Counted from the stretch's first letter, positions 19,626 to 34,146 are shown. The stretch: 64,000 bases of DNA from Filobasidium wieringae (GCA_001600055.1 BCIV01000008.1:890384-954383); one strand, 5' to 3'. The notes: generated by a model from the letters alone, not told the origin. Made by a program: numbers and translations.

Positions 19626-22363
19626 ATGAATGATAATCTAGTCGATCCAGATGTCGTCGAACCTACAACTGCGATCGTCGAGGAACAAGTACAAGATTCG
19701 GCAGAAATCGAGCGGGTGACATCTACTGAGCCTGAAAATGAAACGATCACAACTACGATTGATTCAGAAGTAGGAGTCACTGCGATAGAATCCAAGGCCT
19801 TGGATGCGGATGAGTCTAGTATAATCGTCACCTCCGAAAGTAGCACTGTCCCCCAATCAGAGGACCTAGAAGTTTCTACCGAAACATCGACCACCTCAAT
19901 TTTACCACAAAAGCCTGCATTTGCTATCCCAAACAATCCCCATACTCTCCCGCAAGATATCGAAATGATTCTTTCCATGGTTGACAAGAACGAAGTGGAG
20001 CTAGCTGCTCTAACTATGAACGCTACTACCACTGAAGATACAAATGAAGCTAGAGAACAAATCGAGGTCGAAGTGAAAGAAAGGTTCGTTCTCGACTGGT
20101 GGATCGTTCGATCACGGCAGTACTGAAGTTTACGATTCTGGATCAGTGATGCTTCAAGTCCGGACTCGGACTCTTCAGACACAGATTCCGGCGAGGATTC
20201 GGATGCGGCTTCTTCTTCCTCGGACGAATCAGTCTCCTCCGCCGTATCGTCTGTTCGAGGACCTCCCCCAGCTCCCTCAGGACCCATGTCGGAATCCACT
20301 CGGAACGCTCTCCTTGCTCAGCTCACGACTTTTTACGCCCAAGACACTGGTGAAGGACTGGACGAGGATGGTGTTGGATATATCACTGCGGATTCGGATG
20401 AGTTGGAGGAAGGAGAGGTGGATATCGGACTCGGATGGGGGAGTGAGAGCGATCGGGAGAGTAACAGGATGGAAGGAGTGATGGCTGCCGCTATACCTGC
20501 CGTTATCCGGTCTGCAGGGAAGGGGTCGGACGACGAGCTAGAAGAATCTGAGGACGAAGGTCAGATCACTCTTATGGACATGGAAGATTCCGACGAAGAG
20601 GGAGGAGCGGGGGGACCTTCGGAACCTCCCAAGACTAAACACGAGGTCGATGATGATCAAGTGACCGTTCCATCAACCACTATCCTCCCTCAGGAAGAAA
20701 GACTGGTACTAGCGGGAGAAGTGATGAGCATGCTATTGAAAGTTAAATTACCTGAAGAACTTGCTCCTGTTGCGACCGATGCAACTACCGATCACACTCC
20801 TGAGGAACCTACGACTAGCACTACCGCACCCGAAAACGCTAAACCCAAAGGGAAGGGGAAAGCCAAGAGTCATCCCAGTGCTAAGAGTGCGGGGACTATC
20901 GTTGTCAGGGCGTTGAGACCACCGCTTGACTCGGAAAAGCTAGGTGGGCTGAAACAGGGAGACGACGAAGGATGGCTGGAAGAAGGCAGCTTGATCTGTT
21001 TGGAGAACAGACAAGTTCTAGCGGTCGTAAGTTCGCGTGAGGCAGTTGATCAATTTCAGCGCCGGAGAACTGACACGGCTACACCAGGTTGCTGAAACGT
21101 TCGGACCTTTGACTCAACCATTCTATCTCCTTCGAATACCTCCCGCACCGTATCCCCTTCCTCTTGCTTCTTCCTTACAAAAAGGGACCAAGGTTTACTA
21201 CCCAGCAAGCGGGAACAGATCGTTTGTTCCCGTTCGAATGCTCAAGACGGACAAACGATACAGAGGAACGGATGCTAGTAATTTGCACGACGAGGAAGTC
21301 AGCGAGAGTGAGAAGGAGTGGAGTGACGATGAGGCCGAATTGGCTGCCAAGAGGCAGAAAAAGGCCGCGAAGAACAAGTCAGTAGCTGTGATCGTTTGCG
21401 GGAAGGTTTCGCTCATCATCCGATCCCGTATCCTTTCTTTTCAGGGGTAAGGCAGCGGTTCCAGATCAAATGAGGCATTGGGATGCAGGGTCGGGCGAGC
21501 CCGTTGACGATGCGAACGAGTTTCTCGACTACGCCTCAGGACCTTCTGGAAACCATGACGATGACAACCGATCTATGACTGGAATGTCGACGATAAGTAC
21601 AAGAAGCGGCAGAACAGGACCTGTTCGCTACGATGATATCGTCCCAAGTGGGTCGATGGACACGGTGAGAGATGGAGAGATGACTAGTCCGCGAGGCAGA
21701 GCCGCTAGAGGCGGTACAGGCCGAGGAAGAGGGAGAGGAGGAGCTGGCGGTGAGCAGACACAGAGAGTGCCCGAACGAACGAGAGATCAGAGAGGTCGTG
21801 GACGTGGCGATCATCGTGGAGGTGCTGCTCGTGGAGCAGGTCGAGGTGGTCGAGGAGGACAGGCTGGTCCTGGACGAAACCCCGATGGTGGTCGACAAAT
21901 CGGTCGAGGTCGTGGTCGAGGTGGACTTACAGGATCAAACGCCCAGCCAAATTCTGAACGATCTCGCGAGATGTCACCTACCTCGTTGGCGATCGCTCGA
22001 GCAACGGCACAAGCTCCGGTCCTGCCTCAAGCTACCGGGTTCGCACAGCCCATGGCGGCTTCGCCAAACATGCCTATGCAGCAACAATACTCACAAGATC
22101 AAGGAATGATGGGATCGCCATTCGGATGGCAACAGCAGAACCCATACTTCTATATGCCGATGCAACAGCAGCAACACTACGGGCAGTACCCCGGAATGCA
22201 ACAGCAACAGCAGCAGCAGCAGCAGCAGCAACCTGCTCAAGGCGCATTCAACCCTGCTTTCGCAGCCCGAATGATGGGTATGAATATGGGGATGAACGGT
22301 GGTATGCAATTTCCTTACGGCTTCAACGGGCAAAACCAGCCAGGAGGACCCCCTCCACAGTAA
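19626..22363 (+). CDS. NAF1: H/ACA ribonucleoprotein assembly factor Naf1
   Basis: Naf1 is a nuclear chaperone that assembles H/ACA small nucleolar RNPs and is replaced by Gar1 in the mature particle. Exons 19626-20083, 20147-21026, 21088-21377 and 21445-22363 give 848 residues. An acidic Thr/Ser/Glu-rich N-terminal third leads to the Naf1/Gar1 barrel. There GTIVVRAL, GSLICLENRQVLAV, ETFGPLTQPFYLLR and KGTKVYYPA are diagnostic. DASNLHDEEVSESEKEWSDDEAE is the usual acidic follow-on. The C-terminus carries an RGRGRGG-type repeat region, a poly-Gln run and a Met/Gln/Pro-rich tail. It is longer than yeast Naf1, mainly in disordered segments. It converges with PUS4, another pseudouridylation gene, separated by only 85 bp. 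Confidence 0.92.
22199..22231 (+). repeat. CAR trinucleotide repeat encoding poly-Gln in NAF1
   Basis: About eleven CAA/CAG triplets in frame, giving a run of glutamines. Likely length-variable between strains. Confidence 0.85.
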
Positions 22364-22448
22364 TTTCAGGTTGCACCTTCTTTTCATCTTGCATCATGCC
22401 TCCTCATCTGTTGTCTTTGTAAATATATATGACCCTTATATACCGATA

Positions 22449-23916
22449 TCAAGCTGTTGATACGAATCGAGCATAAAACTCCCTTTCCCACTCTTTTGGT
22501 CTCCACTTGCCGTTCTCCGGCTGATTCGCCGTCATCTCCTCCTCATCCATTTCGCCGCTAGCCATGGCGTCTGCATCTTGTTTCTCCTTCTCAATCTCTA
22601 CCTTTCTTTGCTTGATCGCTCTCTCCAAGACATCCCATGGAATAACGCCTCCCTTTCGTTCACCGAAGTCGAACCTGTCCGGGCCGTTCTCATCGTGTAC
22701 GTAGCACTCTGAGTCTCTCTCGAGCTTTTCGGGTCCCGCTTCGAGCGCGAACTGTCCTTGTCGTGTACGAGTCAATTTGACGACGTGCGCTGCCGATCCG
22801 ATAGCCAATCCAACATCATGTACGATCGATCGAACATAGGTACCAGAAGTGACTGTCATACGCAATTTGAATGTTGGTGGTTTCAAGAGGGAAGTCGTGG
22901 TTTCAGGTTTGACATCCTCGGCGATCTCAGATTCTTTCTTCGCATCCTGCTCCTCCTTCGTAGCTTGCTCCTCCTGGTTGGCATCGGGGATCCCAGCTGC
23001 TCCAACCACAGTCTTATCCCCGACATCAACCTTTGTCAACTCCGTCAACTTTCGATAGGTCTCTGATTCCTCTGCGCTCAGATGCTTCGTGGGAGTCTCG
23101 TAAGTGTGTCCACCATCTCCAGCAACAACTTGTGCGGGTGTGAATTCTTCTAGCACAAGCTCAGACACAGTCACGGCTCGAGGGTCGATCGCTCTCGGTA
23201 AGGGCTTGTTCTCTCTGGCGTATTCATATAATGGTTTACCGTCCATCTTGAGTGCAGAATAGCTATGGCGCAAAGAGACAAATTTAGTACAGCTTGATGG
23301 AAAACGGGGAACGCCCAGCTTACATCGGAGGCATCTGGTAGATGTTACCCCTGAACTTGTCCAGTACGCTCTCGATCAATTCCCTCGTGACATGCTGGTA
23401 CGGAGCAGTCGAGATGACCTCCCCGTCTGAGTCGAAAGAGGTTGTACATGATCCCAGCAGTCCCACAGTAGTATAAGACTGTTCGTTTCAAGCATATTAG
23501 CCAATCGGACAGTCGGATTTGATAGAGACCGCGTTCAGACTGACCTTCGTGCACTCCAAGAATTGTGACAAGTTCTTGGTACCCTTTCCGATCCCGATTA
23601 CTAGCACTCCGTCTGCTAGAGGGTCCAGAGTTCCACCCTGACCGATCTTGAGTCCTCCTTTCCTTTTCATCATCTTCTTCGCGTCCGCTCGAGTATGGTT
23701 GTTGGTGTTCGGGGGTAAGAAGAACTTGGATTCGCAAAGAAGGGGTTTGATACTGTCGATCACTGACATACTACATCCGAAAGAAAGCGTATGTGTCAGC
23801 GAGGCATTATCATAGCAGGACGTCTGCCAAGGCACTTACGAGGTAGGACCGGAGGGCTTCTCGATCCCGACCAAACCGTTCAACGGGAACTGCGGTACTT
23901 TAGGTGCCTTGGGCAT
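22449..23916 (-). CDS. PUS4: tRNA pseudouridine-55 synthase (TruB/Pus4 family)
   Basis: Converts U55 in the T-loop of tRNAs to pseudouridine. Exons 23916-23840, 23770-23545, 23478-23324 and 23262-22449 give 423 residues in phase. TruB signatures in order: NGLVGIEKPSGPTS, then KIGQGGTLDPLADGVL containing the catalytic Asp, GKGTKNL, SYTTVGLLG and [21 protein letters not shown]. Near residue 310 comes VTSGTYVRSIVHDVG, the second conserved RNA-binding motif. Fungal Pus4 carries an acidic insertion between these blocks, seen here as a Lys/Glu-rich stretch. Start and exon 1 are set by the conserved NGLVGIEKPSG segment. NAF1 and PUS4 are convergent; both act in uridine modification, but no common control is visible. 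Confidence 0.95.
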
Positions 23917-24301
23917 GATGTTGCCTAGACTGATAGCGAGACGACGTGTGGGGAAAGGTATGATAGCAAGTCGTTAATGATACTGAAAACGAACACTGCT
24001 GAGGATGGTCAGAAGCTTTCGAGATTGTGATCCGAGGTTCAATTTTGGTCATCACATCCGTGTTTACAAAGTCGACTTGGTTCCAAAATTTCGGAAAATC
24101 GGACAAGTCCCGGTCAGATTTCAGGCAACTATATCGGCCCGCAGGTTGAAGGCTGAGGCACAACATCCATGCGTCAAACATGTTGATTAGATAGCAGCCT
24201 ACATAGTCCTAGAAGAATCCTGAATTACACTACAAAGGTCGACCCTATCCTACTGTTTTACAGACAAACAGAACAGTCCTGCATTCGAAGTCCGTGATTC
24301 T
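23917..24301. other. Intergenic between PUS4 and the alpha-glucoside transporter
   Basis: 385 bases upstream of PUS4 and downstream of the transporter. No gene or clear motif seen. Confidence 0.5.
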
Positions 24302-26667
24302 TCAACACACCCTCGATGACTTCTCGACGTGAACGGGCATCTCCTTGTCCTCTGCAGCTTCCACAGCGATAGCGGCAGCTCTTGCCTCCTCGGTCTGGAA
24401 GACGTTGGGGTTCGTGCTCCCGAACGCTCTGGCAGGAAGTTTATGCTCAAACAAGATATCTATCAAGTCGATAAAGTTTCAGTGAAGTTTCGAAACGTCG
24501 TTCTGATGGGGAGACTCACCGAGTTCGGCATAAGACCTTCCTTTCGTCTCGGGAACCCTGAAGTAGGTGTAGATGATACAGCAGAAACAGATTCCAGCCC
24601 AGAAGAAGGCGGTAAGCTGTTGCCAGTTCCATGCGGTTGGGTTGACCCTGTGACGTGAAAAGACAGCAAGGTCAGCTCATCGGGTCTTGAATTCTACGTC
24701 TGATGGATGACCTGCTTACATATAAGGTGTCAAGACACTACAGACGATTCCTACGACGTTGTATGCGTTTCGTCCGAGAGCAACGGTCTTGACGAGAAGT
24801 TGACGGGAAGGAATCTCTCCGACCAGGGAGTAGCAGACGGTACTACAAAGACGATCTGCAGTTAGAACGATATACGCAATAATAGTAAACCTTCAAGCCA
24901 GGCTTACCCAACGGTCAATTGATAGACGGTAGCCCAACCCAACATCATCCCTCCAGTCGCCAAAGCGGCCGCATCGGGGTGTTTATCCTTGACGAAGTAC
25001 ATGCATCCCATGATGACGAGCATGACGCAGAGCCCGCATTGACCCCAGAAGTAAAGCGACCTTCTTCCGAACCCGTAACTCATCAAGGCCCAGGCTCCGA
25101 ACACTCCCGCACAGTTGATAGCGTATTGTCCCAAGACGAAGGAAAGAGCGGAAGAAGGGGGAAGACCTCCTTGTTGCAAAAAGTAGTTGGAGTAACCGGT
25201 GAAGGAGTTTCCAGCGAGGTTTTGAATCGCCCAGACCATACAGACGATCTCGGTACGTCGACGGTTGATCCCCTCGAAACATTGCTTGTAAGAAGAACCG
25301 TTGGTCATTTGTCGTTCCAATTGAGTGGTGTGCGCCATCATCTGTAGAAGCGGAAATCGTATCAGTCCTCGAGTATAGAACTGGTCTTTCTAGTTGACTG
25401 TACTCACTGCCAAAGTCTCGTCGACATCGAAATCCGTCTCCCTGTTCAAGCTGGTCAAACGTAACAAGTTCTTCCTGGCCTCGTCCATCTTTCCTTTTCG
25501 AACGAGCAACCAGGGTGATTCAGGTGCCAAAGCGACTCCAGTGACAAGAGGAACGATCCACCTGGTGATCACGGGATGCGTCAGACTCGATTTACGTACA
25601 GCAACGAACGAATTCAAGACTGCAAGACTTACATCCATTGCAGAGCCCAAGGAAGCCTGTAAGCCCATTCGCTTTCGTTACCTAGTTGAGACTTGACGAC
25701 TCCGACTCCGATCACTTGACCGATTCCCCAGCAGAAGTTACTGAGTACGATCAGGAGGAATAAGTAACGAGCAGAGAGATAGGATTCTCGGCGGGCAACT
25801 GTTGAACTTACACGTAGGTAGTGAGGTATCCTCGAAGAGCAATGGGACAAACCTCGGAGGCGTAAGTGATGGTCAAAGTCTGCCAAATTCCCCAAGGAAT
25901 ACCTGGGAATCGAAAAGATCATTCAACACCTTCTCCACCTCTTCTCATCCACGCTACTCGGCACTCACCAGCAAGCAAGTAGTAGAATAGCAACTGAACC
26001 AAGCTTCCGCTTGTAGCGAACACGGGGATGAAGATCAATCCGGCCATCGCGATCAGACAGGCGAGCATGGTATTCCTGTACCCGAACCGTTCGGCTACGA
26101 GACCATTGATGAAGAGTCCGATGATTTCTCCACAGTTTGCTGCCTAAAAGTATCGAGAGAGGTGATCAGCTATGTGGTTTCCGACAAACTACGAATGCAC
26201 GGAGAGAACGTACGTTGGACAATCCGGCTTGCCATCTGGCCGGTACTTGGTATGTTCCATCAGGACCTAGTTCACCGAACTTTTCATTGAACTGAGGGAA
26301 ACCGTCTGATGTGAGAGAGCGATGATACCAGCGAGAATGGAAAGTAGGCGGTCGTGAAGAAAATAGCAGAAATAGGGAACGATTATATCAGTCATCTGAC
26401 TCGATCACACGCTGCCAACCCGTACTCACAAAAGTTACCGAGCAAACACAGATCATACCCTTCCATGGCGATACAGGTACTCAAGATGACACTCCATCCG
26501 ATAGCTTTCGGGTAGAGTCTCAGACCCTGCATGAGGGTCATGTTCTGTTCCTTTTCCGTGGCATTTTGAGCGTCCTGTGCGAATTGATTGGAACGTGATG
26601 CGTCTTGATGTGGGTAAGGATCGGATTTGTGTTCGGAAGAGGAGTCGTGGAGTGGAGGTGAGTCCAT
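24302..26667 (-). CDS. Major facilitator sugar transporter, alpha-glucoside permease type
   Basis: Proton-coupled uptake of maltose-like alpha-glucosides (or related sugars) at the plasma membrane. Ten exons (26667-26430, 26305-26214, 26143-25969, 25902-25812, 25740-25633, 25561-25408, 25341-24908, 24842-24720, 24647-24520, 24459-24302) join in phase to 566 residues. Family marks: [16 protein letters not shown] N-terminus ([16 protein letters not shown]), [68 protein letters not shown] and [12 protein letters not shown] twelve-helix pattern is evident. ATG 26667 is preferred because upstream in-frame sequence is a GT microsatellite and low-complexity leader. Exact substrate cannot be read from sequence. 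Confidence 0.9.
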
Positions 26668-26673
26668 GATGGG

Positions 26674-26693
26674 CGTGTGTGTGTGTGTGTGTG
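26674..26693. repeat. GT microsatellite in the transporter 5' leader
   Basis: About ten GT dinucleotides lie directly upstream of the transporter start codon (minus-strand gene), likely in the 5' untranslated region. Confidence 0.8.
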
Positions 26694-27644
26694 GTGTGGT
26701 GGATGTGGTATGAGGTATGAGGTATAGGTCAGCGCAGGGTGTTGTGAGGTGTCTGCGCAGGTGAACGGACGGATCGATGACCTGTTCTTTGCCGTGTTTA
26801 TAGCTTTTCCGCGTTGACAAATGCCCACGCCTCTCCCTCAGAGCCAGCTTTTGCTTCCGCCGCTGCTTCCCCATCGGGAGGATTATACAAATGTCAGCCA
26901 GTAAGAAGACAGGAATACGACTGGACAACCTTCCGATATTCGAACTCGACCAACACTCGATCAGCTGATCATACAGTCGCGTTCCTAGTGATCTCTCATC
27001 GTCCAACCCGGTTATGCTCATAACAACCCCCCGGTCAGTCGGACCGGTCCCTTCTCGCTTCCTTTTCTGCCTCAACTCGCGATAATCCACAAGAAAACCC
27101 CCCGCTCGGGGGGTTTTTCCACGCTCGAGATGAAGAGATAGCACCGTCTGGCGGCAGGGCTGGTTGGAATCGGGGGGTTTTCAGACGTACGGGATGCACT
27201 GATAATCAACGAGATGTACGAATATCGACCGAGTTGAAAGTCAGCGCGTGAATATGGTAGATGGTAGGTAGATCGGTTGATCCACTGCGTCTCCCACTAG
27301 CGTCGACACGAGCGTTCGCGTACTGCGGCTCAACACGAGGCTTAGGCCCTTAGGCCATGTTTGAAGATCGTACACCCCGTATAATATGCATACACGTTCA
27401 GATCAACATGATCGACTAACCAACTTGCGACTTGTCCGACAATCTCGTCGATCCGCCGTCGATCTAAACTACAAACTTCCGCGTTCCGCGTGTCCGATCA
27501 CTTGATCACTCAGACCTTCTCCGACCATGAGTTGTATCGTTAAGCGAGCAAGCGATCGACGGCCGATGATCTGACTCACATCGGGTAATACGTATGAAAC
27601 TTAAAGTCATATGCCACGCACTGGCCTCGTTGACTCGTTGACTG
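26694..27644. other. Upstream region of the transporter, no gene
   Basis: About 950 bases without a supported gene. It holds several C-runs and G-runs (CCCCCC/GGGGGG) and one strong hairpin, given separately. In fungi such GC-rich runs can be sites for carbon-catabolite or stress regulators, but this is only a suggestion. Confidence 0.45.
27094..27117. promoter_or_regulatory. Perfect hairpin AAAACCCCCC-GCTC-GGGGGGTTTT
   Basis: A ten-base perfect inverted repeat with a four-base loop, about 430 bp upstream of the transporter start. A related CCCCCCGG run lies at 27027-27034 and a GGGGGGTTTT at 27173-27182. A protein-binding palindrome is as likely as a terminator in this setting. Confidence 0.55.
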
Positions 27645-27708
27645 GATCAGCCAGGCGGATTATTCATAATATATCCTGTCGACAAGACATGCAAGATGAT
27701 ACAAGGAT

Positions 27709-28017
27709 TTACTTCTTCGCCGAACAACGGTCACCCTGTCGGGCTTTCTTTGCCTTCTTGGGAATTTTTGATTCCCTCAAAACGTCGATCACGATGTCAG
27801 CCAACCCGCCGACGATTTCCTCCTCCTTCTTGATCTCCTCCTCCCGCTTCTCCTCCTCCCTCTTCTCCTCCTCCTTCTTCATGACGGCCGCAGCCGCTTC
27901 CTCCTTCTCCTGTTTCGCAATCAACGCCGTAGCGTCGAGTAACTGCTGGACGCAGTTATGGTAGAACTCCTCGGAGTAATCCTCCCGTAGTTCATCAGAG
28001 ACTTGCAATCGATTGCC
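27709..28017 (-). CDS. Glu/Lys-rich lineage-specific protein, copy 2 (no start codon visible)
   Basis: Nearly identical to copy 1 (11058-11569): DELREDYSEEFYHNC, LLDATALIAKQEKEEAAAAV, the KKEEEKREEE coil, IVGGLADIVIDVLRESKIPKK and a basic end. The 3' flank (27645-27708) is shared too, with ATCAGCCAGGCGGATTATT in both. No ATG precedes the conserved frame: copy 1's CAG codon is TAG here (28018-28020), and similarity stops there. Either this copy is a pseudogene, or the TAG/CAG is the AG of a 3' splice site and the true start lies in an upstream exon. The latter would suit both copies. Confidence 0.55.
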   Translation of the reverse strand, partial: GNRLQVSDELREDYSEEFYHNCVQQLLDATALIAKQEKEEAAAAVMKKEEEKREEEKREEEIKKEEEIVGGLADIVIDVLRESKIPKKAKKARQGDRCSAKK

Positions 28018-28020
28018 CTA

Positions 28021-28563
28021 AGGTTCCTCAACGTAGTAAGCTCCTTTGAACTTCGGAGAATTCAGCCGCCGATCTCGGTCAGCCGGAGATGTCACCTCCG
28101 CATATCCCAAACTGTAATACACGTGTGCGCGAACGATCACTACTGCAAGGTTATGTATGAATCGACGTTCGTCCCCGCCGCCGCCGGTCCGGTCGGATTT
28201 GCTTGAAGCGGTCTCGAGGGGGTTGATTCGAATGAACACGGGCTGGGAGACTTTTCTGTCGAGACACGTTAACTTGGGCCTTAAAGCAGGCGCTGGGACT
28301 GGTACAATGCGAGGCGCGTTGAGATCGAAGGACCCGTCTGACTTGGGGTCTTCTCATCGTCAGACTGTTTACGGTCGTACCTCCTACCAGTCCGGCTGAA
28401 CAACTTGCAACTGATATAGCAGCCGCCCATATCGTGCTTTTGTCCTGTTCCCTTATCAATGGATACTTGGAATCTGCTATGACGATCCCCGACATGTACT
28501 TCATCGGAATGACAACCACGATGACAACAAGCCCTGACAGATGCATCACGACCCCTCCCATAC
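28021..28563. other. Intergenic, no gene recognised
   Basis: 543 bases between the Glu/Lys gene copy 2 and the end of the DAL5-type permease. Overlapping frames of 80-136 codons occur on both strands without family features. Confidence 0.5.
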
Positions 28564-30506
28564 CTAAGCTGTATAAAATACAACCCCCACCTCATCATCC
28601 GCCTCCACATCCCCCTCTCGTTCCCCAACCTTTCTCCTCAACCTCCAATTCGATATACGGTACTGTGCGTGTTGCAAGACAGCCACTCCCAGGCCCAGAC
28701 TGGTCAGTCCGACGCATACTTTGAACCCGCGACGGTACAGCGGAGCATCGTCTGCTCTCAGTAGCTGTGAGCCTACGAGGGCGCCGCAGTTGGCTGCCAT
28801 CACGACTGATGATGACGGTAGAGTGTGAATAGGGGATAAAGAAAGAAGGTGACAGGGTATACTTACACATGGCCATAGCGACTGAACGTTGTTGTGGGGT
28901 TCGGCAATTGAGCGATAGCCAAGTGGCGTTAAGTGGCTACCAACATCATCATCATTAAACAACACTCTGCTGTACCTCAAATCCAATCGGACGCGAGAAC
29001 TCACATGATAAGCAGCATTAAACCCCTGAGTGAGGACCAGAAGCGTATATTTCAACCATCTATCCCTGGCCAAAGATTCCTGTTGAAAAGCCACCCAGAA
29101 GACCCAAAAGAGGCCGATGGAGATGATCACGAGCGGACCCCTTCGCCGGGTCTTATCGGAAAGGTAGCCGAAGATGAAGGTAGTGACCAGTCCTATCCAC
29201 CCCGCTACGGAAGAAAGAGCGTTGGCCTCCAGTTCTACGAGTGGCCGTACGAGCGCAACGTTTTCGGTAAGTAAATGATGAGCGGATCGTTCAGAAAGAT
29301 TCAGACTTGCTTCCGAAACTGAATCCCTTGATCAAGGTCGGTACGTAAGTGCCCAGAGCCCCGGTGGGGGCGATGAGGGAGATGGCGATGAGCAAGTGAG
29401 GCCAGAACCTCCATGTGCCCAGGGTGGCCAGTATATCCCTCTTGACGTCCAATCGACCGGAAGAAGAGGCCTTGGAACGATCGTCTGCGTACACTCGGGC
29501 GGTCAGGATTTTCCTTTCTTTCGTGGTGAAGAGGCTCGTTTTGGGAAAGAGGAGCGAGGTCGGGTTAGAGGGGGACGCGGGGAGGAGGAGGATGAAGAGT
29601 AGGGAGACGAAGAGGGCCATACATCCTTCGACTTGAGTACAAGAAACAGGGGATCAGGTCACGGGCATGAATCACCTGGAGGACGTTCAGAGCTCACCGA
29701 TCATCAACCACTGCCACCCATGTCTACTTGGATACCTATCGCCTAGAGGTAACAACCCGTAACCCAACAATCCACTTGTCGCGCTCGCCATCCCCGAACC
29801 AAGGAAAAACACCGAGTTTCTCTTGGCCAATTCGTTTCGTTTGTAAAAAGTTGAAATCACGTACAGTGATCCTGTTTGTGTACGATAAATCAGCACAGAA
29901 TGCCAATCCGCGTCGGACAGGCAGGCGCGCTTACCTGGAATATACCCACATTCCGTCACTCCGAGCATGATTCTGGTCGCCAAGAACCCTCCGTACCCCT
30001 TTTGTAATGACTGCAACGTCGCGACCAGACCGAACGCCATGATTTGAAAGGAGATCCATAATCGAGGCCCGAATAGCTGAAGGCAATAGTTGGAAGGGAT
30101 TTCTAGCAAGATGATCCCGAGGTATAGGAGCGCTTGACCCGTATTGAACTGATCCTGCGTGATCCCGACGTCTTGCAGTAGATTGTCCGTCAACGCGTTG
30201 GAGATGTTCCCTCTCTCCAGCTACGGATCATATCAGCCATTTTCTCCTCGACAGACGGCACGGAGTGAAACTCGGATTCACCTGGAACACGTAGAATCCG
30301 AGGAAGAGTAATGGCATCACGATCAGATCTAGCTTTCTGACAACGGCCCGCTCTTCGTCCTGATCGTACTGAACATCTACCGGCACTTCAGAGACCTCCG
30401 CGGCCTCCTTGATCTGCTTCTCGTCGTCACTGGAAAATCCATCACTAGGGCTGATGGCGATCGTTGAGGGTTTAGGAATGTCTTCCATGACAAGCCCGTG
30501 AGACAT
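28564..30506 (-). CDS. DAL5-family anion transporter (MFS), beside the arylsulfatase
   Basis: A member of the fungal anion:cation symporter family (allantoate, nicotinate, sulfonate and related organic anions) in the plasma membrane. About seven exons. N-terminal acidic cytosolic segment (DVQYDQDEERAVVRKLDL), then VMPLLFLGFYVFQ, LERGNISNALTDNLLQDVGI, LGIILLEIPSNYCLQ and MLGVTECGYIPGSLYVISTFYKRNELAKRNS. Further on come GWQWLMI, the cytosolic loop and the FSFGSK/LEANALSSVAGW boundary, which needs a weak GTCTGA donor. The NATWLSLNCRTPQQRSVAMAM motif near the end is diagnostic of the DAL5 group. It diverges from the arylsulfatase across 508 bp, so an organic sulfate ester is a plausible substrate. 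That inference comes from position, not from residues. Confidence 0.85.
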
Positions 30507-30935
30507 GGCGAGTTTCGAATTTCGATGGGCGCTGCATTGTAGATTGAGGTCGTCGTTGGAAGTCCGGAATGATCGTTAGCTATATAATGGATAGTAATCT
30601 TCAAGGCATGTCGGTGAACAATTGGGTCGTCGACGCGAGGATAAGATTGGTCATACTGGTCCTGATTATATGCAAAGTGGTTGAGCATTTCACATGAGAT
30701 GCGGCCACGAAGCCGAGTTGAGGAAACAGTAGTGCCCTACACTACCGTACTCCCGTACTCCCGATATATCAATGCGTCGCGATATGAAACTGGCGCGTAG
30801 ATGACGTGCGAAGACGTGATCACGGACGACTCCGAACGGGTGTGCGTGATCGATTTCCGGGATGCCAAAGATGAGTGCTATATTCTGTAAGTCACATATA
30901 CTACGAGAAGAGATATTATTATTTTCGGGTCAATG

Positions 30936-30987
30936 CAACTATCGTCAAATCCTGACAACTATCGTCACATCCTGACTTTGACGATAG
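30936..30987. promoter_or_regulatory. Repeated operator-like element in the transporter-sulfatase divergent promoter
   Basis: A 20-bp unit (CAACTATCGTCAAATCCTGA) is repeated in tandem at 30936-30955 and 30956-30975 with one change. CTATCGTCA appears a third time inverted at 30979-30987. The cluster lies 28-79 bases before the sulfatase ATG and about 430 before the permease start. It could bind a regulator of sulfur-source genes. Apart from it, 30507-31014 shows nothing recognised. Confidence 0.55.
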
Positions 30988-31014
30988 ACAACTCAACTGA
31001 CGCATTCCCAAGCC

Positions 31015-33704
<2,690 letters not shown>

Positions 33705-34146
33705 CCGAACCCAACCTCTTCGGACGTTTATTGCGCCAAGGGTTTCTGCGCGTCATTCCAGGCACGCGCCGAAGCGGTGCATCATTGTGTAATCATGTGT
33801 ATTGGAGCTTATCACCTGATATCACCTGGGCATTCTGGACGACGTGCTACAGCGTAGTCGACGTCATATATAGCAATGCTCATCTTCGTATCGACTCGTT
33901 GATCGACAACCATAGTCATCTAGAGTCAAAGGGTCAGACCCGGATTTATTACACAGTAGCGAGATGCTGGGAGATAGCGATTTCAGCAACCTGATCAGGC
34001 TTCATTCACCTTACGACCTAGCACACATAGGTCTTGTCTGTGTTACTGCTAATACGACTCTAGGTATCTACGCAAAGTCAGTGAATCGCAGTACTCGGTC
34101 TCATCCACCACAAATGCATCTCATTCCACTCCTTTACCCACTCCCA
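33705..34146. other. Intergenic with unresolved 5' exons of the next gene
   Basis: 442 bases downstream of the sulfatase. An ATG at 33964 opens a short frame with plausible splice signals after it, but the phase does not match the following coding exon. The true start of the next gene is therefore not located. Confidence 0.4.

Noticed and set aside
19571..20299. 242-codon minus-strand frame rich in Ser/Glu
   Set aside because: Antisense to the acidic, repetitive N-terminus of NAF1; composition explains it.
26392..27144. Extended N-terminus for the sugar transporter (to 27144)
   Set aside because: The extension reads through the GT microsatellite and hairpin region and has no homology; ATG 26667 gives the family's usual start.
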